A DNA stretch of 64,000 nucleotides from Thiocystis violascens (GCA_020721065.1 DYNM01000002.1:111823-175822); one strand, 5' to 3'; positions 18,468-28,801 are shown, numbered from the stretch's first letter. Notes: generated from the letters alone by a model not told the origin. A program made the numbers and translations.

Positions 18468-18877
18468 GGATGCCGCCCCTGCTGATCCCGATGATGAATA
18501 TCACGCGGCGCGACGCTCAACCCCAGCAACGTCAACACATGCGCCAGCAGACGATCCGGGCGCACTGGCTTGATGAGATACAAATTGGCACCGCTGACAT
18601 ACGCGAGCTTTTGATCATTCGCCGCCGCCTCGGTAGACACCATGATTGCTGGCGCTTGCGGAATGTCTTTGCTACGCAGCTCGCGCAAAAAGCCATAACC
18701 ATCGAGTTTGGGCATATTGATGTCCACCACATACAGATCAAATGGCGCTTCCGCCACCCGCTCCAGCGCCTCCAAACCGTTGATTGCCTCGCTCACCGCA
18801 AAGCCAGCCGCTTCCAAAATGCCCCGGTGATACAGCCGCACGGTGGCAGCATCGTCAATAACGAGGATACGTTTCAT
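18464..18877 (-). CDS. CheY-like response regulator
   Basis: This 137-residue receiver domain has acidic residues in RILVIDDAAT, the phospho-acceptor Asp in LYVVDINMPKLDG, and Ser/Thr and Lys in MVSTEAA and LIKPVRP. The start at 18877 overlaps the cheR stop as ATGA, and its own stop overlaps the cheA start as ATGA. An in-frame upstream extension exists but has no family support. It is probably the direct phosphorylation target of the CheA encoded next. Confidence 0.93.
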   Translation of the reverse strand: MKRILVIDDAATVRLYHRGILEAAGFAVSEAINGLEALERVAEAPFDLYVVDINMPKLDGYGFLRELRSKDIPQAPAIMVSTEAAANDQKLAYVSGANLYLIKPVRPDRLLAHVLTLLGLSVAPRDIHHRDQQGRHP

Positions 18878-19719
18878 CGTGACCCCCACGGCTTTTGATA
18901 AACGATGGCTTCTGGGAATTTGCGCACTCGAAATAACGAAGAAATACGGCTCATAGATTCCGAATGCCCTAAACACACAAAACCGCCCGGGTTGAGCGCG
19001 TCATAAAAAGATTCTGCGGTTTGTTTGCGCGATAAATCATCAAAATAAATCAGCAAATTGCGACAAAAAATGACATCGAATTGACGATGTAACCGCATAT
19101 CCGCTGCATCACTGACATTTACGCGGGTGAATTCCACCGCATCACGCAAATCGTTTTCAATTTGATAATACTCACCATCACGATGAAAGTATTTTTTTAA
19201 GAGGCTGGCTGGTAAATGTTGAATCGCTCGCGGCGAATATAAACCACGCCGCGCTTGATTGAGAATTTGGGTGTCGATGTCGGATGAAATGATTTCAACA
19301 TCCCAATGACTGAGATGCGGCCAGTATTCCAGCAAATAGATAGCGATGCTATATGGCTCTTCACCCGATGATGATGGAACTGACCAAATCCGAATTGGCG
19401 TGTTAGTGGTACGCCGCGCCACGATTTCTTCTAACATCGAATTGACCAAACATTGAAACTGATATTCTTCGCGGAAAAAATATGTTTCATTGACGGTCAT
19501 TGCGTTAATCAGTGCTTGTAATTCCTCGCCGGAAGTTTGGAAACGCAGCATGGTGAAATAACTGCGGAACGTCTCGCTGGCAGTCAGCGTCATGCGTTCT
19601 AACAAGCGTTTATCGACAAAATAACGCTTACTGTCTTCAAATAAAATGCCGGTTTTGCGATAAAAAAACTCGCGGAATTTTTGAAATTCATCGTCGCTGA
19701 TTGTGGTTGGTTCCATCAT
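18874..19719 (-). CDS. cheR: Chemotaxis protein methyltransferase CheR
   Basis: CheR methylates receptor glutamates using AdoMet, setting adaptation. The 281-residue protein has the N-terminal helical domain (FREFFYRKTGILF) and the catalytic domain (MTVNETYFFREEYQF, WSVPSSSGEEPYSIAI, FDVIFCRNLLIYFD), with the C-terminal GHSES. Length and motifs are those of a complete enzyme. It follows the HEAT-repeat gene by 4 bp and overlaps the next regulator gene. Confidence 0.95.
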   Translation of the reverse strand: MMEPTTISDDEFQKFREFFYRKTGILFEDSKRYFVDKRLLERMTLTASETFRSYFTMLRFQTSGEELQALINAMTVNETYFFREEYQFQCLVNSMLEEIVARRTTNTPIRIWSVPSSSGEEPYSIAIYLLEYWPHLSHWDVEIISSDIDTQILNQARRGLYSPRAIQHLPASLLKKYFHRDGEYYQIENDLRDAVEFTRVNVSDAADMRLHRQFDVIFCRNLLIYFDDLSRKQTAESFYDALNPGGFVCLGHSESMSRISSLFRVRKFPEAIVYQKPWGSR

Positions 19720-19723
19720 AAAC

Positions 19724-20347
19724 TCAACCCGCAGCGATCCGCTTTAAGGCTAAATCAGCAGCGAATTGAATATACGGCTCTTCAGTAAATCGCTGTTTTA
19801 GCGCCAGCAACGCTGGCACCGCGATTTCCGAGCCGACTTCGCCCAATAAATCCACCGCTGTGGCGCAGACGTTAATGTGCGCATCGTCGCTAATCACCCG
19901 CAACAACCAGCTTTCCACCTGCGGATGGCGCAGCGATTCGAGCACATTCACCGCAAAAATGCGCACATCGGGATCAGTATCCGCCAGCAAGCGTCCCATC
20001 ATCGGTGCCACCTCATCAGGCAACAGTTTCATTGCTTCAATTGCCGCATTGCGCAGCATCGCGTCCTCGCTGCGCAAACACTGCACCAGCCCAATTACCG
20101 CTTGTTCATCGCCGATGCGCGTCAAGGTGGTCAAAATCACCTCCATCACGCTCGGCTCCGGCTCCACCACCAGCCGCGCAATCAATGCCGCCGTCGCTGC
20201 CGGATATGCCACCAAATCTCGCGCTGCCCAACGTCGCGCCAGCGGATCAGCGTCCGCTAACGCCAGCACCAAACCGTCCAAATCACGGTCGCGTTGCCGC
20301 TCGTCATCGGTTGTTATGGCTTGCGCCGCTGCTTTTTTCAGTGCCAT
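19724..20347 (-). CDS. HEAT-repeat protein of the chemosensory operon
   Basis: This 207-residue all-helical protein is made of about five HEAT-like repeats with the pattern Asp-Pro-x-(V/A)-R: DPLARRWAARDL, AMLRNAAIEAM, DPDVRIFAVNVL and INVCATAVDLLGEVG. Such repeats form a protein-binding solenoid. Its place between cheB and cheR suggests an adaptor or scaffold in the signalling array. It has no catalytic motif. Confidence 0.85.
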   Translation of the reverse strand: MALKKAAAQAITTDDERQRDRDLDGLVLALADADPLARRWAARDLVAYPAATAALIARLVVEPEPSVMEVILTTLTRIGDEQAVIGLVQCLRSEDAMLRNAAIEAMKLLPDEVAPMMGRLLADTDPDVRIFAVNVLESLRHPQVESWLLRVISDDAHINVCATAVDLLGEVGSEIAVPALLALKQRFTEEPYIQFAADLALKRIAAG

Positions 20348-20392
20348 GACCGTTATCCATCGGATTTTTTAGTTTTTAGTTGGCGGGTTTTA

Positions 20393-20482
20393 GTTGTCAG
20401 TTGTCACCAATAACCGCCAACGCAATCAACAGCCTATATCACAACTGCGTCATTCCTGTTGACAACTGACAACCGACAACTT
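20393..20482. repeat. TTGTCAGTTGTCA inverted-repeat pair between cheB and the HEAT gene
   Basis: TTGTCAGTTGTCA at 20393-20405 faces TTGACAACTGACAACCGACAACTT at 20459-20482, with about 53 bp between. It is the family also found in cheA and near rodA and thiD. It may terminate or attenuate the operon. Confidence 0.7.
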
Positions 20483-20484
20483 TT

Positions 20485-21573
20485 TCAGCGTTCGATCCAA
20501 TTTTGAATTTGCAGCGCGATCCGGTCGGCAGGCAAGGTGAGCGTCGCCCCGCCGCGAGCGATCAATTCCGCTGGCATCCCAAACACCACCGCAGTCTCTT
20601 CTGATTCGGCAACTGTCCGCGCTCCGCGTCGCTTCAATTCCGTAAAAGCGTCCGCGCCGTCATACCCCATGCCCGTCAACATCACCGCGATTACGTCCAC
20701 CGGATCGCAATGTTCCAACGCCGAGCGCCCTAACAATTCCACCGACGGATGCCAGAGAAACTCAGCATTTTCTGGACGCACCAGCGCCGTGAGCTTATTC
20801 GTCCGCCGCGCCAGCACCATATCCGCGCCACCTTTACCGATGTAAATGTTGCCCGGCTCCAGCGGCGTCGGTCGGTTCAATTCAGACACTTGCAGCGCAC
20901 ACAGCGCGTTCATGCGCTCGGCAAACGGATGGGTGAAGCTCGGCGGCATGTGCTGCGCAACCAGCACTGGCCATGCCAAATCCGCTGGCAACAGCGGCAA
21001 GATGTCCTCCAAAGTGCGCGGCCCGCCAGTTGACACGCCAATCAATACCACGCCATCGCGCCGCGCCCCGCTGCGCCGCATCACGGTACGACTGGCGGGC
21101 GCTTCTGCTGGCGCTGCCGCTCGCGGTTTGGTGGGTTGATCGCCACGAATTCGCGCCGCCAAACCGCGTGAACTTTTCAGCCGCGCTCGCGCTGCTGCCC
21201 GCACCTTGCTGATGATTTCCGCTTCAATTTCAACGATTGACAACGAAATGGTGCCGCCCGGTTTGGGGATGTAGTCCACTGCGCCGAGATTGAGCGCCTC
21301 CAACGTCGCCAACGCGCCCTGCTCAGTCAGCGACGACACCATCACCACCGGCACCGGACGCTCCGCCATCAACAGCGACAACGCCGTCAAACCGTCCATT
21401 TCCGGCATATTGATGTCGAGCGTGATCACGTCCGGCATAAACGCGAGGTTTTCCGCCACCGCTTCGCGTCCATTGCGAGCAATACGAATTTCAAAATCAC
21501 CCGCAGCTTGAAACAGCGTGGTTAATTGCCGTCGCATCAATGCCGAATCATCAACAATCAGTAATTTAATCAT
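20485..21573 (-). CDS. cheB: Chemotaxis methylesterase / glutamine deamidase CheB
   Basis: CheB removes receptor methyl groups and is activated by phosphorylation from CheA. The 362-residue protein has an N-terminal receiver domain (LLIVDDSALMR, phospho-Asp in ITLDINMPEMDG) and a C-terminal esterase. The catalytic Ser is in GVSTGGPRT, the His in VAQHMPPSFT and the Asp in MLTGMGYDGADA. The linker is Ala/Arg-rich. It is preceded by the triple-CheW gene and followed by a repeat-bearing spacer. Confidence 0.95.
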   Translation of the reverse strand: MIKLLIVDDSALMRRQLTTLFQAAGDFEIRIARNGREAVAENLAFMPDVITLDINMPEMDGLTALSLLMAERPVPVVMVSSLTEQGALATLEALNLGAVDYIPKPGGTISLSIVEIEAEIISKVRAAARARLKSSRGLAARIRGDQPTKPRAAAPAEAPASRTVMRRSGARRDGVVLIGVSTGGPRTLEDILPLLPADLAWPVLVAQHMPPSFTHPFAERMNALCALQVSELNRPTPLEPGNIYIGKGGADMVLARRTNKLTALVRPENAEFLWHPSVELLGRSALEHCDPVDVIAVMLTGMGYDGADAFTELKRRGARTVAESEETAVVFGMPAELIARGGATLTLPADRIALQIQNWIER

Positions 21574-21606
21574 CGCTATTTTTAATCAACTAGGAGTGTC
21601 TTAAAA

Positions 21607-21639
21607 GTCGGTTGGATTGACAGCGTCAACCCAACCGAC
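21607..21639. repeat. GTCGGTTGG-TTGAC palindrome
   Basis: 15-bp arms around AGC with one mismatch (21607-21621 and 21625-21639). It is the same core as the TTGAC palindromes at 8749 and 57063. It lies 4 bp after the triple-CheW stop and may act as a terminator or attenuator. Confidence 0.7.
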
Positions 21640-21643
21640 TGAC

Positions 21644-23182
21644 TCACTGTTTACCCAACGCCGCCAATAATTCATCCCGCTGTTCTTCAGCAATGAGATG
21701 TAACGGTTCAATCAATTGAATCATGCGATGCTGGCGCTCTAAATTCGCCACGCGCCCAATTAAACGCGCTTGTTCTACGGATAAACACGGCGAAGGTTCA
21801 ATCGCAGATTTTGGAATTTTAAGCACTTCCGCCACTGAATCAACAATAAAGCCAGTGCGCACGCCATCCAATAAAAACACCATGATGCGCTGCCGATCAT
21901 TGCGCACCACCGTTGGCAATCCCAAGCGCCGCCGCTGATCAATCACGGGCAATACCGAACCGCGCAAATTGATGACACCTTCCACAAAAGATGGTGCTTT
22001 AGGAACATGTGTTAATTCATCAGGAATACGCACAATTTCCTGCACGCTTTCAATTGGCACGCCGAATTCTTCTTTATCCAACCGGAAGACCACCACCTGC
22101 TCTTCATCATCGGTCAGCGCCTCGCTTTCCAATTCGTCATCATTGCGCTCTTCATCACTCATCGCCGCCACGCTGATTAGCGCCTCCTGAATCACGGAAT
22201 GTCGGAACAGGTTGTCAGTCGAAATAATCGACACCAGCCGTTGTCCACCTTCAAGGCGACAAATCTCAGCGATTTCCGACAAATCACCGTGCTGCGCCAG
22301 CAATTTCGGCATCGCGTCCACCGCCGATTTCGGTACCCGCAGCACCTCGTTGACGCTGTCCATCGCCAGCCCCACCGACATCTCACCCAGCCGCACCACC
22401 ACGATGCGACTGCGCTCATCTGCCGCCTGCGCAGGCAGTTCAAACAAACAGCGCAGCGACACCAGCGGCAATAAGCGATTGCGCAGCGTCATCACGCCCA
22501 ACACATGCGCCTCAGAACGGGGAACGTGTACGATCTGTTCCGGGAATTGGACGATTTCCTGCACATTTTCAATCGGAATCGCGTATTCCTGCGCGGCAAC
22601 CTCAAAACTGACCAATTGCAGCTCATCCGTCACGGTCTCCTCTTCCGTCTCCACCATGCCACTGCTTGCCGCCGCCGCGTTGCGTGAGCGCGACATGGCA
22701 GCGATGGCGGCAAATTCACTGCCAATCAACCGCTCAAAATCCAGCACCATCACCATCGGATAGCCGCCAACATCCTTCAGCATTCCCGCCAACAGCTCAG
22801 TTTTCACCGTCACCGTCAACGCATCGACGCTTTCAATCCGCCCTGGCTCCACGCCCACCACGCTGCTGACGCGATCCACCACAAATCCCAGCGGCTGCCC
22901 CAGATCAATCACCAGCGCCCGCGTCGCGTCATCATTCGCCCGCTCGGCAAAACCAAACAGACGCCGCAAACTGATGATTGGCAACACCTTGCCGCGCAAA
23001 TTCGCCAAGCCTTCCAAAGTGGGCGGCGCCAGCGGCACCCGCACCACTTCCGGTACGCGGATAATTTCCTGCACCGGCGTCATATCAACCGCAAACACTT
23101 CGCTGTCGCAGACAAAAATCACGAATTGGCGAATATCCGCCTCACGTTCTGGCGCTGCCGCTTCGGTCTGTTCAGTGGTCAT
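21644..23182 (-). CDS. Triple CheW-domain coupling protein
   Basis: This 512-residue protein contains three CheW domains in tandem, at about 18-160, 187-320 and 355-495. The openings are FVIFVCDSEVFAVDM, LVSFEVAAQEYAIPI and VVVFRLDKEEFGVPI, each with its own EGLANLRGKVLP-like segment (the second reads GVMTLRNRLLP). Ordinary CheW has one domain and links receptors to CheA. Three joined domains could bridge several receptors or kinases and change the array geometry. Acidic linkers (DEERNDDELESEALTDDEE) separate the modules. It lies 32 bp downstream of the receptor gene. Confidence 0.92.
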   Translation of the reverse strand: MTTEQTEAAAPEREADIRQFVIFVCDSEVFAVDMTPVQEIIRVPEVVRVPLAPPTLEGLANLRGKVLPIISLRRLFGFAERANDDATRALVIDLGQPLGFVVDRVSSVVGVEPGRIESVDALTVTVKTELLAGMLKDVGGYPMVMVLDFERLIGSEFAAIAAMSRSRNAAAASSGMVETEEETVTDELQLVSFEVAAQEYAIPIENVQEIVQFPEQIVHVPRSEAHVLGVMTLRNRLLPLVSLRCLFELPAQAADERSRIVVVRLGEMSVGLAMDSVNEVLRVPKSAVDAMPKLLAQHGDLSEIAEICRLEGGQRLVSIISTDNLFRHSVIQEALISVAAMSDEERNDDELESEALTDDEEQVVVFRLDKEEFGVPIESVQEIVRIPDELTHVPKAPSFVEGVINLRGSVLPVIDQRRRLGLPTVVRNDRQRIMVFLLDGVRTGFIVDSVAEVLKIPKSAIEPSPCLSVEQARLIGRVANLERQHRMIQLIEPLHLIAEEQRDELLAALGKQ

Positions 23183-23214
23183 GTCAATGCACTCCCGCGC
23201 AAAAGTGACAGCAA

Positions 23215-25134
23215 TCAGGCGCTTTGCAATTCATCAGCAAGCGAAGCAATTTCCTCAATCGCAGCCGCCAATTCCTCCGCACCCTGCGACTGTTGTTTGG
23301 CAGCCGCAGCGGATTCAGCCGCTGCTTTTTCCGCCTCCTGCGCCGCCGCCGAAATCTGATCAACGCCAGTTTTGATTTGCGTGATTGACGCTGCGATCTC
23401 ACCCGCAGCAGAGAGAATGTCGCTCGTGCCCTGCTCCACCGCGCCAATATCTGCGCCAATCGTGACCAAACCACTGGTAATCGTCTTGGCCTTTTCCGCC
23501 TCGGCGCTGGCAGAAGAAATGATTTCCTCCAAATCGCGCCCAACGATGCCAATTTGATCCTGCACCGCCTTAACCAAGTCTTTGATTCGATCCGCATTTT
23601 CTGCAGAATCGTGCGCCAGATTACGAATGTCGGTGGCGACCACGACAAAACCCTTGCCGAATTCACCAGCGCGAGCCGCTTCAATCGACCCATTGACCGC
23701 CAACATGTTGGTTTGAATCGACACGGTGGTAATCGCGTCCACGATCTTATCAATCCGCCGCGACACCAGCTCCAAACCCTTGATTTGCTTCAGATTCGAG
23801 CGCGAAGAATCCACCGATTCCGCCACGCCGCTAATCAGCGCCTCTACGCTGACGCGGTTCGAGTCAAGCAAGGTGCGCATCGCCTGCACCTTGTCGCCTG
23901 CCAGTCGCGCCCGTTGCAACGCGATTTCCAAACCCTTTTCAATCTGCGTGATCGCAGCGGCCGATTCCTCAGTGGCGGAAGCCTGCACCTGCGCACTTTT
24001 CCGAATTTGCTCAACAGCAATCGTAATCTGTCCGCCCGAACGATTGATTTCCTGCACGGCGGAAGACAACTGTTCGGCAGCGGAAGCGACTTCTTCGGCG
24101 CTCTTGGCGATGTCGGTAGAATTTTTCAATTCTTCTGCTAATTCAGACAGATTCTGCGCAGCCTGCTCACATTCGGCGAGTGCCTGCGTCTGTTCGGCAA
24201 CCGTTTTGGCGGATTCTTCTGATGCTGCCGATTGTTCCTCAGCAGCGGCGGCGATTTCTTCCGTACCTTTCAAGGCTTGCAACGCAGCGGCAGTAGATTG
24301 TTGGGCACCAGCGGCGATTTCCTGCACACCGCGTGTCACTTCAACGGTATCTATGCGGATTTGCTCTAACTGCGCATTGATCACGCGACTGTTTTCAACT
24401 TCCGCCTGCACCTTGGTTGCGGATTCATTGATGCCATCGGAGATGATTTTGACCTCCGACTGAATCTGCCCAACCAAATCTTGAATCTGTTTGGCGCTCT
24501 TTTCCGAGGTTTCCGCCAAGGTGCGCACTTCATCGGCGACAACCGCAAAGCCCTTGCCGTGCTTGCCAGCGCGGGCAGCTTCAATCGCCGCGTTGAGCGC
24601 CAGCAGATTGGTTTGATCGGCGATGCGAGCGACGGCTTTCACGATGTCGCCGATGTTGGCGGCCTGCTGTTCCAACTCCGCCACCGTCTTGACGGAATCG
24701 CTCTGCCGCTGCGCCGCCAACCCCACGTTGGTAATCAAACTGACCACTTCAACGCTCACGCGCCCAATCAGCGTTTGTGACGCATCAACCTTGCTTTGGG
24801 CTTGTTTGGCGCTGTCAAGCTGACGATTCAACGCGACATTCACCTGTTTGAACGCCGCCAACGATTCCTGCGCAGCGCCGGAGGCTTCCTCAGCACCGGT
24901 GGCGATTTGATCGGCAGAACGTTTGAGTTCTTCGGCTGCGGATGCAGCTTCATTGATGCCGGAGGCGAGCTGCGCGGTGGCAGATGCGACCCGTTCGGCG
25001 GCTTGCTGCTGCTTGGCGAGCGTGCGAGCGCGTTTGCGCTGCGCCTCAGCTTCGCGGGTGGTGGTGGCATTGGAGCGCCCTTCGGCGGCAGGGATTGATG
25101 AAGGAGCGAGGCTGGTTTTTTTCACGAGTGCCAT
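23215..25134 (-). CDS. Cytosolic receptor with two MCP signalling hairpins
   Basis: This 639-residue soluble receptor has no signal peptide, membrane helix or known sensor domain. It is almost wholly coiled coil (Ala/Glu/Gln-rich). It contains two separate receptor tips: [20 protein letters not shown] at about residues 180-200 and [20 protein letters not shown] at about 505-525, each followed by a GFAVVA or GFVVVA segment. ATG 25134 is preferred because CAGGAC lies just upstream and MALVKK starts the charged N-terminus; a longer in-frame start exists. It is the first gene of the operon. Soluble receptors of this kind sense cytoplasmic signals, as FrzCD does, but the ligand is unknown. Confidence 0.88.
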   Translation of the reverse strand: MALVKKTSLAPSSIPAAEGRSNATTTREAEAQRKRARTLAKQQQAAERVASATAQLASGINEAASAAEELKRSADQIATGAEEASGAAQESLAAFKQVNVALNRQLDSAKQAQSKVDASQTLIGRVSVEVVSLITNVGLAAQRQSDSVKTVAELEQQAANIGDIVKAVARIADQTNLLALNAAIEAARAGKHGKGFAVVADEVRTLAETSEKSAKQIQDLVGQIQSEVKIISDGINESATKVQAEVENSRVINAQLEQIRIDTVEVTRGVQEIAAGAQQSTAAALQALKGTEEIAAAAEEQSAASEESAKTVAEQTQALAECEQAAQNLSELAEELKNSTDIAKSAEEVASAAEQLSSAVQEINRSGGQITIAVEQIRKSAQVQASATEESAAAITQIEKGLEIALQRARLAGDKVQAMRTLLDSNRVSVEALISGVAESVDSSRSNLKQIKGLELVSRRIDKIVDAITTVSIQTNMLAVNGSIEAARAGEFGKGFVVVATDIRNLAHDSAENADRIKDLVKAVQDQIGIVGRDLEEIISSASAEAEKAKTITSGLVTIGADIGAVEQGTSDILSAAGEIAASITQIKTGVDQISAAAQEAEKAAAESAAAAKQQSQGAEELAAAIEEIASLADELQSA

Positions 25135-25507
25135 GACGATGTCCTGAGCTAAATAACCGTGATTGGATAACGACGGGAATGGCTGATTCTGGAATTTTTG
25201 GAATTTGGAATCACGAGAGCGTTGCAACGAGGAGCGACAATTGCGATATAAACTATTGATTTAATTATCAGTATTGGTAACAAGCGTGCTTTTTTCCTGA
25301 CAATTTGTTCAACTGCGTCCCTACGGCGCACTATGCAGTGTGTCGCAGTCTTGTGGCAATTGTGCTGTGTGATCAGCAGGCCACGCAAATTGATTTATGA
25401 CAATAGACGCAATTGCAAAAAGTGGTCAGATGGCGGTTGTCAGTAAAAAGCCCGGTTATCACTGACAACTGACAACTTTTTGCAACTGCGTTGCGCCTAG
25501 ACACACA
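25135..25507. other. 373-bp spacer upstream of the chemosensory operon
   Basis: No coding frame of any promise is seen. It must hold the operon promoter on the minus strand, but I cannot assign boxes with confidence. It contains one ACTGACAACTGACAACT repeat pair at 25436-25477. Confidence 0.5.
25436..25477. repeat. TTGTCAGT / ACTGACAACTGACAACT repeat pair
   Basis: GGTTGTCAGT faces ACTGACAACTGACAACT across about 17 bp, a hairpin of the dispersed GACAACT family. It is between the receptor gene and the tRNA-Gln terminator. Confidence 0.7.
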
Positions 25508-25542
25508 AAAACAGCGCCAGACCGCTGGGTCTGGCGCTGTTT
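25508..25542 (-). terminator. Intrinsic terminator of the rplM-rpsI-tRNA-Gln unit
   Basis: A strong stem (ACAGCGCCAGACC with GGTCTGGCGCTGT) is followed on the minus strand by TTTTTG. It starts only 5 bp past the tRNA 3' end. Confidence 0.85.
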
Positions 25543-25546
25543 GTAT

Positions 25547-25620
25547 TGGCTGGGGGACTAGGATTCGAACCTAGGTTAGCGGAGTCAGAGTCCGCTGTCC
25601 TGCCGCTGGACGATCCCCCA
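25547..25620 (-). tRNA. tRNA-Gln (anticodon CTG)
   Basis: A 74-nt cloverleaf including the encoded CCA. The acceptor stem is TGGGGGA with TCCCCCA, the anticodon stem GCGGA/TCCGC encloses CTCTGAC (anticodon CTG), and the T arm has GGTTCGAATCC. It lies 10 bp after rpsI on the same strand and is probably cotranscribed. Confidence 0.95.
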
Positions 25621-25630
25621 TGAAAAGCGT

Positions 25631-26020
25631 TTAGCGTTTCGAGAACTGCGGACGTTTCCGCGCTTTGTGCAAACCGACTTTCTTGCGTTCCACTTCACGC
25701 GCATCGCGGGTCAGGAAACCAGCGCGGCGCATCGGTGAGCGCAATGTTTCGTCATATTCGACGAGGGCGCGGGCGATACCGTGACGAATGGCACCAGCTT
25801 GTCCGGTGTTACCACCGCCAGTCACAGTGACCTTGATGTCAACGCGATCAACTAAACCAGCAGTGACCAGCGGCTGCCGCACGACCATCCGTGCGGTTTC
25901 ACGCCCGAAAAATTCGTCAAGTGGACGATTATTGACTGTGATAGCGCCGGAACCGACCGATAAAAAGATTCGAGCGGCGGAAGTCTTGCGGCGACCGATT
26001 GCGTGTTGCGTCTCCGACAT
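25631..26020 (-). CDS. rpsI: 30S ribosomal protein S9
   Basis: This 129-residue S9 contacts the anticodon of P-site tRNA through its C-terminal tail. It shows [36 protein letters not shown] and the family ending [17 protein letters not shown], whose final Arg reaches the P site. It follows rplM by 14 bp, the conserved bacterial pair. Confidence 0.98.
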   Translation of the reverse strand: MSETQHAIGRRKTSAARIFLSVGSGAITVNNRPLDEFFGRETARMVVRQPLVTAGLVDRVDIKVTVTGGGNTGQAGAIRHGIARALVEYDETLRSPMRRAGFLTRDAREVERKKVGLHKARKRPQFSKR

Positions 26021-26034
26021 GATGCGTCTATTTC

Positions 26035-26472
26035 CTAAACGTTGAGTTCGAGAACTTGAGGCTGCTGTGCCTGATGGTTGTGTTCAGCGCCGGCGTAAAC
26101 GCGCAGCTTGCGGAACATCTCACGCCCCAGCGGACCACGCGGCAACATGCCTTTGACGGCTAATTGAATCGCACGCTCGGGGGTGGTCTCAAGTAACTTT
26201 GCAAGATTGGTAGATTTGAGATTACCGACATAACCGGTGTGGCGGTAATACATCTTGTCTTGGAGTTTATTTCCGGTGACGCGAATTTTCTCGGCGTTAA
26301 TCACGACGAGATAATCCCCGGTATCGACATGGGGTGTGTATTGCGGTTTGTGCTTGCCGCGCAACCGCAGAGCTAATTCACTTGCCAGCCGTCCGAGGGT
26401 TTTACCATCGGCGTCAACCAGATACCAGGCGCGGCGAACCTCGGCGGGTTTGGCGCTAACAGTCGTCGTCAT
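26035..26472 (-). CDS. rplM: 50S ribosomal protein L13
   Basis: This 145-residue early-assembly protein of the large subunit shows [40 protein letters not shown] and [32 protein letters not shown] precedes the ATG. In E. coli, rplM-rpsI expression is controlled by its own product at the leader. The leader here (26473-26600) holds no obvious gene and could do the same, but I could not fold it reliably. Confidence 0.98.
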   Translation of the reverse strand: MTTTVSAKPAEVRRAWYLVDADGKTLGRLASELALRLRGKHKPQYTPHVDTGDYLVVINAEKIRVTGNKLQDKMYYRHTGYVGNLKSTNLAKLLETTPERAIQLAVKGMLPRGPLGREMFRKLRVYAGAEHNHQAQQPQVLELNV

Positions 26473-26600
26473 TGTCCTTCACTCCGGAAGCGACCTCACT
26501 TTAAGTAAGTGGTGCAGGTCGTAAAAAAATATCGATTTCTGAGTCGAGAAAGATCGCGCATGTTAGGGGAAGCCCACAATTTGCGCAAGCATTCCAGTGG

Positions 26601-27128
26601 TTAGGTCGCCGAATCAGTGTTTTCTGGGCGACGGCGAAACTGAGTGCTACCGCAGTCGGAGCAGGCGGGAATGCGTCCGGTACGCACAAAATGGGTTGGC
26701 GCACCGCAGCGGTCACAGATCAGCGTGCCCGGTCCGGTGATTTCGCCTGCTTGATACAAACTCATCTGGCGAGCGGTTTCCGCCCACTGCGCCAATTGCA
26801 AACTGGTTTGATCGGCGACCAGCGTAAACATATCCAGCAGCCGTTTCTCCATCAATTGCAAATCAAACTGCCACCAATCGTGCATTTCTTGACCAGTTTC
26901 GACGAGATAATTAGCTGCATCTTCAATATCGCGCCGAATATATTCCGACACCCGCTCGCCTTCCTCGCGGGTCAACTCGCCAAGTTCAATCATCTGTTCC
27001 CGCGTGTGGTTTAACAGTTCACGGAAACGCGGCATCGATTCTTGTTGCGCAGCATCCAGCGTTGCATGAGTTTGTTTGAGCATTTGCTCATACGCCTGCA
27101 CTAATTTATCAGTCGATTGATTGGTCAT
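26601..27128 (-). CDS. Zinc-ribbon protein of the DUF1451 (YbeL) family
   Basis: This 175-residue protein has a long helical N-terminal region (about 1-135, rich in Glu, Gln and Leu, likely coiled coil). A C-terminal zinc ribbon follows, with two CxxC knuckles: CDRCG and CSDCG. The family is widespread in gammaproteobacteria and its role is unknown. It is monocistronic, between rplM and prfC. Confidence 0.88.
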   Translation of the reverse strand: MTNQSTDKLVQAYEQMLKQTHATLDAAQQESMPRFRELLNHTREQMIELGELTREEGERVSEYIRRDIEDAANYLVETGQEMHDWWQFDLQLMEKRLLDMFTLVADQTSLQLAQWAETARQMSLYQAGEITGPGTLICDRCGAPTHFVRTGRIPACSDCGSTQFRRRPENTDSAT

Positions 27129-27220
27129 GGCGGCGCTCCAGATTGAAATTCAGTGATCAGTAAACACGCAGTTGGCATTGGCAGCATTTATCAACGCAAT
27201 AACTAAACCAATGTCATCGT

Positions 27221-28801
27221 TTATAACTCACGCGTAGCAGAAAAACGCACCTTTGGCCAGCGTTCTTCTGCCAAACTTAAATTCACCCGCGTTGGTGCCA
27301 GATAAACAAGTTGATCATCGCCGTCAAGTGCCAAGTGTTCATAATTCTTTTCTTTGAATTGTTCCAACATCTTGGCATCCTCACAGTTTACCCAACGCGC
27401 TGTTTTCACATTCACCGCTTCTACAAACGCATCGACGCCATATTCATCTTTCAGTCGATACGCCGCCACATCAAACTGTAATACGCCCACTGCGCCCAAA
27501 ATCAAATCATTATTTTTTAATGGGCGAAATACCTGCGTCGCACCTTCTTCTGATAATTGCACCACGCCTTTTTGCAACGCCTTGGTGCGCAGCGGATCAC
27601 GCAGCATCACCCGCCGAAATAATTCTGGTGCGAAATAAGGCACGCCTTCATATTTCAAATCTTCTGCGTCAGTAAACGTGTCGCCGATTTGAATCGTGCC
27701 ATGATTGTGCAGCCCAATAATATCGCCCGGCCACGCTTCCTCAACTTGCCGCCGCTCATCCGCTTGAAAAGTAATCGCATTAGCAACTTGAATCATTTTG
27801 CCAGTACGCACATGCCGCAACTTCATCCCTTTTTGATAGCTGCCCGAACACACCCGCAAAAAGGCAACCCGATCCCGATGCGCCGGGTCCATATTCGCCT
27901 GAATTTTGAACACGAACCCGCTAAATGCCGCCTCCGTCGGTTCCACCACCCGCTGGCGCGTCTGGCGAGCGCGGGGCGGTGGCGCATATTTGACAAAGGC
28001 ATCCAGCAGTTCTCGCACCCCGAAATTATTGATTGCTGAACCAAAAAACACCGGCGTTTGTTTGCCTGCCAGATACGCCGCCAGATCAAGCGCATGACTC
28101 GCGCCCTGCACCAGCTCCATTTCATCGCGCAATTCCTGCGCTTGATCGCCGAGCACCACATCCATGCGCGGATTATCCAGCCCTTCAATTACTTCACCTT
28201 CCGTAATGCGTCCGCCGTGTTGGGCGCTAAATAAATGCGTGCGCCCGGTGCGTAAATCAAATACGCCCTTAAATCGTTTGCCCATTCCAATTGGCCAAGT
28301 GACTGGTGCGCATTGAATTTTCAATACGCTTTCAATTTCATCGAGCACTTCAATTGCATCGCGCCCCTCGCGGTCGAGCTTATTCACGAAAGTTAAAATC
28401 GGCGTATCGCGCAGCCGACACACATCCATCAATTTAATCGTGCGTTCTTCAACACCTTTGGCGATGTCAATCACCATCAGCGCCGAATCCACCGCCGTCA
28501 ACGTGCGATAAGTGTCCTCAGAAAAATCCTCATGCCCGGGCGTATCGAGCAGATTGATGATCGCCGCGTCATACGGAAACTGCATCACCGACGAGGTGAC
28601 GGAAATGCCGCGCTCTTTTTCCAGCGCCATCCAATCGGAGGTGGCATGACGCGCCGCTTTGCGTCCCTTGACCGTGCCAGCGAGCTGAATCGCGCCGCCA
28701 AACAGCAGCAACTTTTCCGTCAACGTGGTTTTACCGGCATCGGGATGGGAAATGATGGCGAAGGTACGGCGTTTATTGCGTTGTTCTAACAGCTCAGTCA
28801 T
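27221..28801 (-). CDS. prfC: Peptide chain release factor 3
   Basis: RF3 is the GTPase that recycles RF1 and RF2 after peptide release. The 526 residues have the P loop [15 protein letters not shown], switch [18 protein letters not shown] and the guanine-specificity motif TFVNKLDRE. The C-terminal domain ends [21 protein letters not shown]. Length and motifs are complete. Confidence 0.96.
   Translation of the reverse strand: MTELLEQRNKRRTFAIISHPDAGKTTLTEKLLLFGGAIQLAGTVKGRKAARHATSDWMALEKERGISVTSSVMQFPYDAAIINLLDTPGHEDFSEDTYRTLTAVDSALMVIDIAKGVEERTIKLMDVCRLRDTPILTFVNKLDREGRDAIEVLDEIESVLKIQCAPVTWPIGMGKRFKGVFDLRTGRTHLFSAQHGGRITEGEVIEGLDNPRMDVVLGDQAQELRDEMELVQGASHALDLAAYLAGKQTPVFFGSAINNFGVRELLDAFVKYAPPPRARQTRQRVVEPTEAAFSGFVFKIQANMDPAHRDRVAFLRVCSGSYQKGMKLRHVRTGKMIQVANAITFQADERRQVEEAWPGDIIGLHNHGTIQIGDTFTDAEDLKYEGVPYFAPELFRRVMLRDPLRTKALQKGVVQLSEEGATQVFRPLKNNDLILGAVGVLQFDVAAYRLKDEYGVDAFVEAVNVKTARWVNCEDAKMLEQFKEKNYEHLALDGDDQLVYLAPTRVNLSLAEERWPKVRFSATREL

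Noticed and set aside
25508..25542. Another dispersed palindrome
   Set aside because: It is unlike the repeat families and has a U-tract right after tRNA-Gln, so it is a terminator.
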